Shown in pieces: positions 15,426 to 16,532 of a DNA stretch of 16,532 nucleotides. The stretch is from Phlegmacium glaucopus. Lineage: Eukaryota > Basidiomycota > Agaricomycetes > Agaricales > Cortinariaceae. Every line of letters begins with the position of its first letter. Position 1 is the stretch's first letter. The notes under the pieces were generated by a model. It did not search any database and was not told the DNA's origin. It saw only the letters and a program-made list of their open reading frames with translations. Position numbers and translations under genes: made by a program. The stretch lies in contig MU130084.1 in the NCBI GenBank assembly GCA_015039465.1, positions 110,275 through 126,806 of the forward strand, given 5' to 3'.

Positions 15426-16532
15426 AACCCTAGAAAGAAAGTTTCTTTATCTCTCCTCTCGACCACCTGTCAGGTGACGACCTCTACGTGTTCCTCGGGT
15501 CCGACGTTAGGATTAAGAAGTTTATACACGAAAGATAGTAGTATGGTTATAAAGATTTCTCTATAAGGCTAGACGACGACTTCTCCGGTCCTTTTTACTC
15601 CGACTATCTCTGTATCGACTTTCCAATGGAGTTCCAGTCACTGTAGTGACGTAATCTTCGACGAACCAAACGTGTTAGTAGGTCTGTGACCGTAGTCATG
15701 TATATACCTGTTCCCTAGATCACAGTTAAGATCGTTGGAGGATTTCCTTTTCTCCTTTCCACCTTACTTCCGTCTCGTCGACGTCCAAGTTCAATACCTG
15801 TACTCGTTCTTCGACGAACCACGTCTTGTAGGTCTGTGGTCGTTTTCATACCGTCTAGATCGTTAATGTATGTTCTTAGTCCTTTCCGTCTTACTACGTC
15901 TAGGCTACCGACTAAGAAGGTGTGTAATTCCGTTTACTCAATGTATCTTCGACGATCTACGTCTTGTAGGTTTGTGTGAGTTGTCCTACTGTTTAGCTCG
16001 TTAATGTGTGATCCTTAGTCCCTCTTACCTCTGACCCTCTTACGTCTCGTCGACGTCCAAGTTCAATACCTGTACTCTTTCTTCGACGAACCACGTCTTG
16101 TAGGTCTTTGGGAGTAGTCATACCCTTTAGATCGTTCATGTATGTCCTTAGTCCCTTCCACCTTACTACGTCTCGTCGACGTCCAAGTTCAATACCTGTA
16201 CTCTTTCTTCGACGAACCACGTCTTGTAGGTTTGTGGGAGTTGTCATACCGTTTATATCGTTCATGTATGTCCTTAGTCCCTTCCACCTTACTCCGTCTC
16301 GTCGACGTCCAAGTTCAATACCTGTACTCGTTCTTCGACGAACCACGTCTTGTAGGTCTGTGGGAGTTGTCATACCGTTTAGATCGTTCATGTATGTCCT
16401 TAGTCCCTTCCACCTTACTCCGTCTCGTCGACGTCCAAGTTCAATACCTGTACTCGTTCTTCGACGAACCACGTCTTGTAGGTCTGTGGGAGTTGTCATA
16501 CCGTTTAGATCGTTGGTGTATGTCCTTAGTCC
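15426..16532. other. String written reversed without complement; encodes NB-ARC end plus TPR repeats when corrected
   Basis: In the normal six frames this segment has no recognisable protein. Its simple complement read left to right does: DLSFKEIERRAGG, GDAQGAQAAILILQICAFYH, NISKEIFRSAAEEARK and DRDIAERLPQ, which is the end of an NB-ARC/STAND domain of basidiomycete NLR-like proteins. A degenerate stretch with stops follows (with HWHQYIYGQGI and LILPHIKANEL still legible), then from about 16023 to 16532 come open TPR repeats of 42 residues (AEQLQVQVMDM, GAEHPDTLNSM, YRNQGRWN). The true DNA strand is therefore the reverse of what is printed. Restored, the gene lies on the minus strand, enters from the right edge and ends at 15229. 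The degenerate middle suggests a decaying pseudogene or unrecognised introns. Confidence 0.88.
16043..16532. repeat. 126 bp tandem repeat (42-residue TPR units), ~4 copies
   Basis: The anchor CGTCTCGTCGACGTCCAAG as printed occurs at 16043, 16169, 16295 and 16421, exactly 126 bases apart, with an isolated earlier copy at 15771. Copies are nearly identical. In the corrected direction each unit is one TPR. The minus-strand frame 15993-16499 that shows a repeated MTTPTDLQDVVRRR peptide is a by-product of the reversed printing. Confidence 0.9.

Noticed and set aside
15238..15477. Plus-strand frame of 79 codons
   Set aside because: It is the shadow of the minus-strand TPR exon and runs across the direction change at 15425/15426.
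15993..16499. Minus-strand 168-codon frame with a tandem 42-residue repeat (MTTPTDLQDVVRRR...)
   Set aside because: It arises from reading the reversed string. The plain complement gives a clear TPR protein, so this peptide does not exist in the organism if the artefact reading is right.

Overview
The window looks like a transposon graveyard from a filamentous basidiomycete, most likely an agaricomycete. The evidence is a tyrosine-recombinase retrotransposon of the gag / zinc-knuckle / RT-RNase H / recombinase type common in mushroom-forming fungi, a Ty3/Gypsy Gag of the type common in the same fungi, an NB-ARC/TPR fragment with kinesin-light-chain-like repeats, and abundant minisatellites. 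I see no intact housekeeping gene, tRNA or rRNA.

Layout. 1-1859: a frame open from the left edge, whose second half is a tandem array of about 150 bp units encoding hydrophobic repeats of about 50 residues; it may be non-coding. 1860-3560: pyrimidine-rich DNA with two related minisatellites (20 bp and 19 bp units) and a TATA-like box, possibly a large LTR. 3560-4508: no recognisable gene. 4509-5664 (minus): a broken Ty3/Gypsy gag, with LTR-like sequence to about 6170. 6364-11217 (plus): a nearly full-length but dead tyrosine-recombinase retrotransposon. Its RT-RH frame is split by a 413 bp solo LTR with a 5 bp target duplication. Its recombinase is cut at the 3' end by a 3,035 bp TA-flanked inverted-repeat element (11230-14264) that carries large hairpins and minisatellites but no transposase. 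14265-15228: AT-rich sequence with a TAACTG/CAGTTA inverted-repeat cluster. 15229-15425 (minus): the 3' end of a TPR-repeat gene.

The most striking observation is at the right edge. From 15426 to 16532 the sequence is written in the wrong direction without being complemented: its plain complement, read left to right, encodes the end of an NB-ARC domain followed by 42-residue TPR repeats. Flipping this string end for end makes it join the normal minus-strand TPR exon at 15425 in frame and in repeat phase. No biological inversion can do this, so I read it as a data-handling artefact, and the open frames seen there in the usual six frames are spurious.

Insertion order: the YR retrotransposon came first, then the solo LTR (in RT-RH) and the TA-flanked element (in YR). 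The Gypsy gag lies head-to-head with the YR element. All six in-frame stops that I can align inside the two retroelements are TGA at places where CGA (Arg) is expected, which fits decay by CpG transition.
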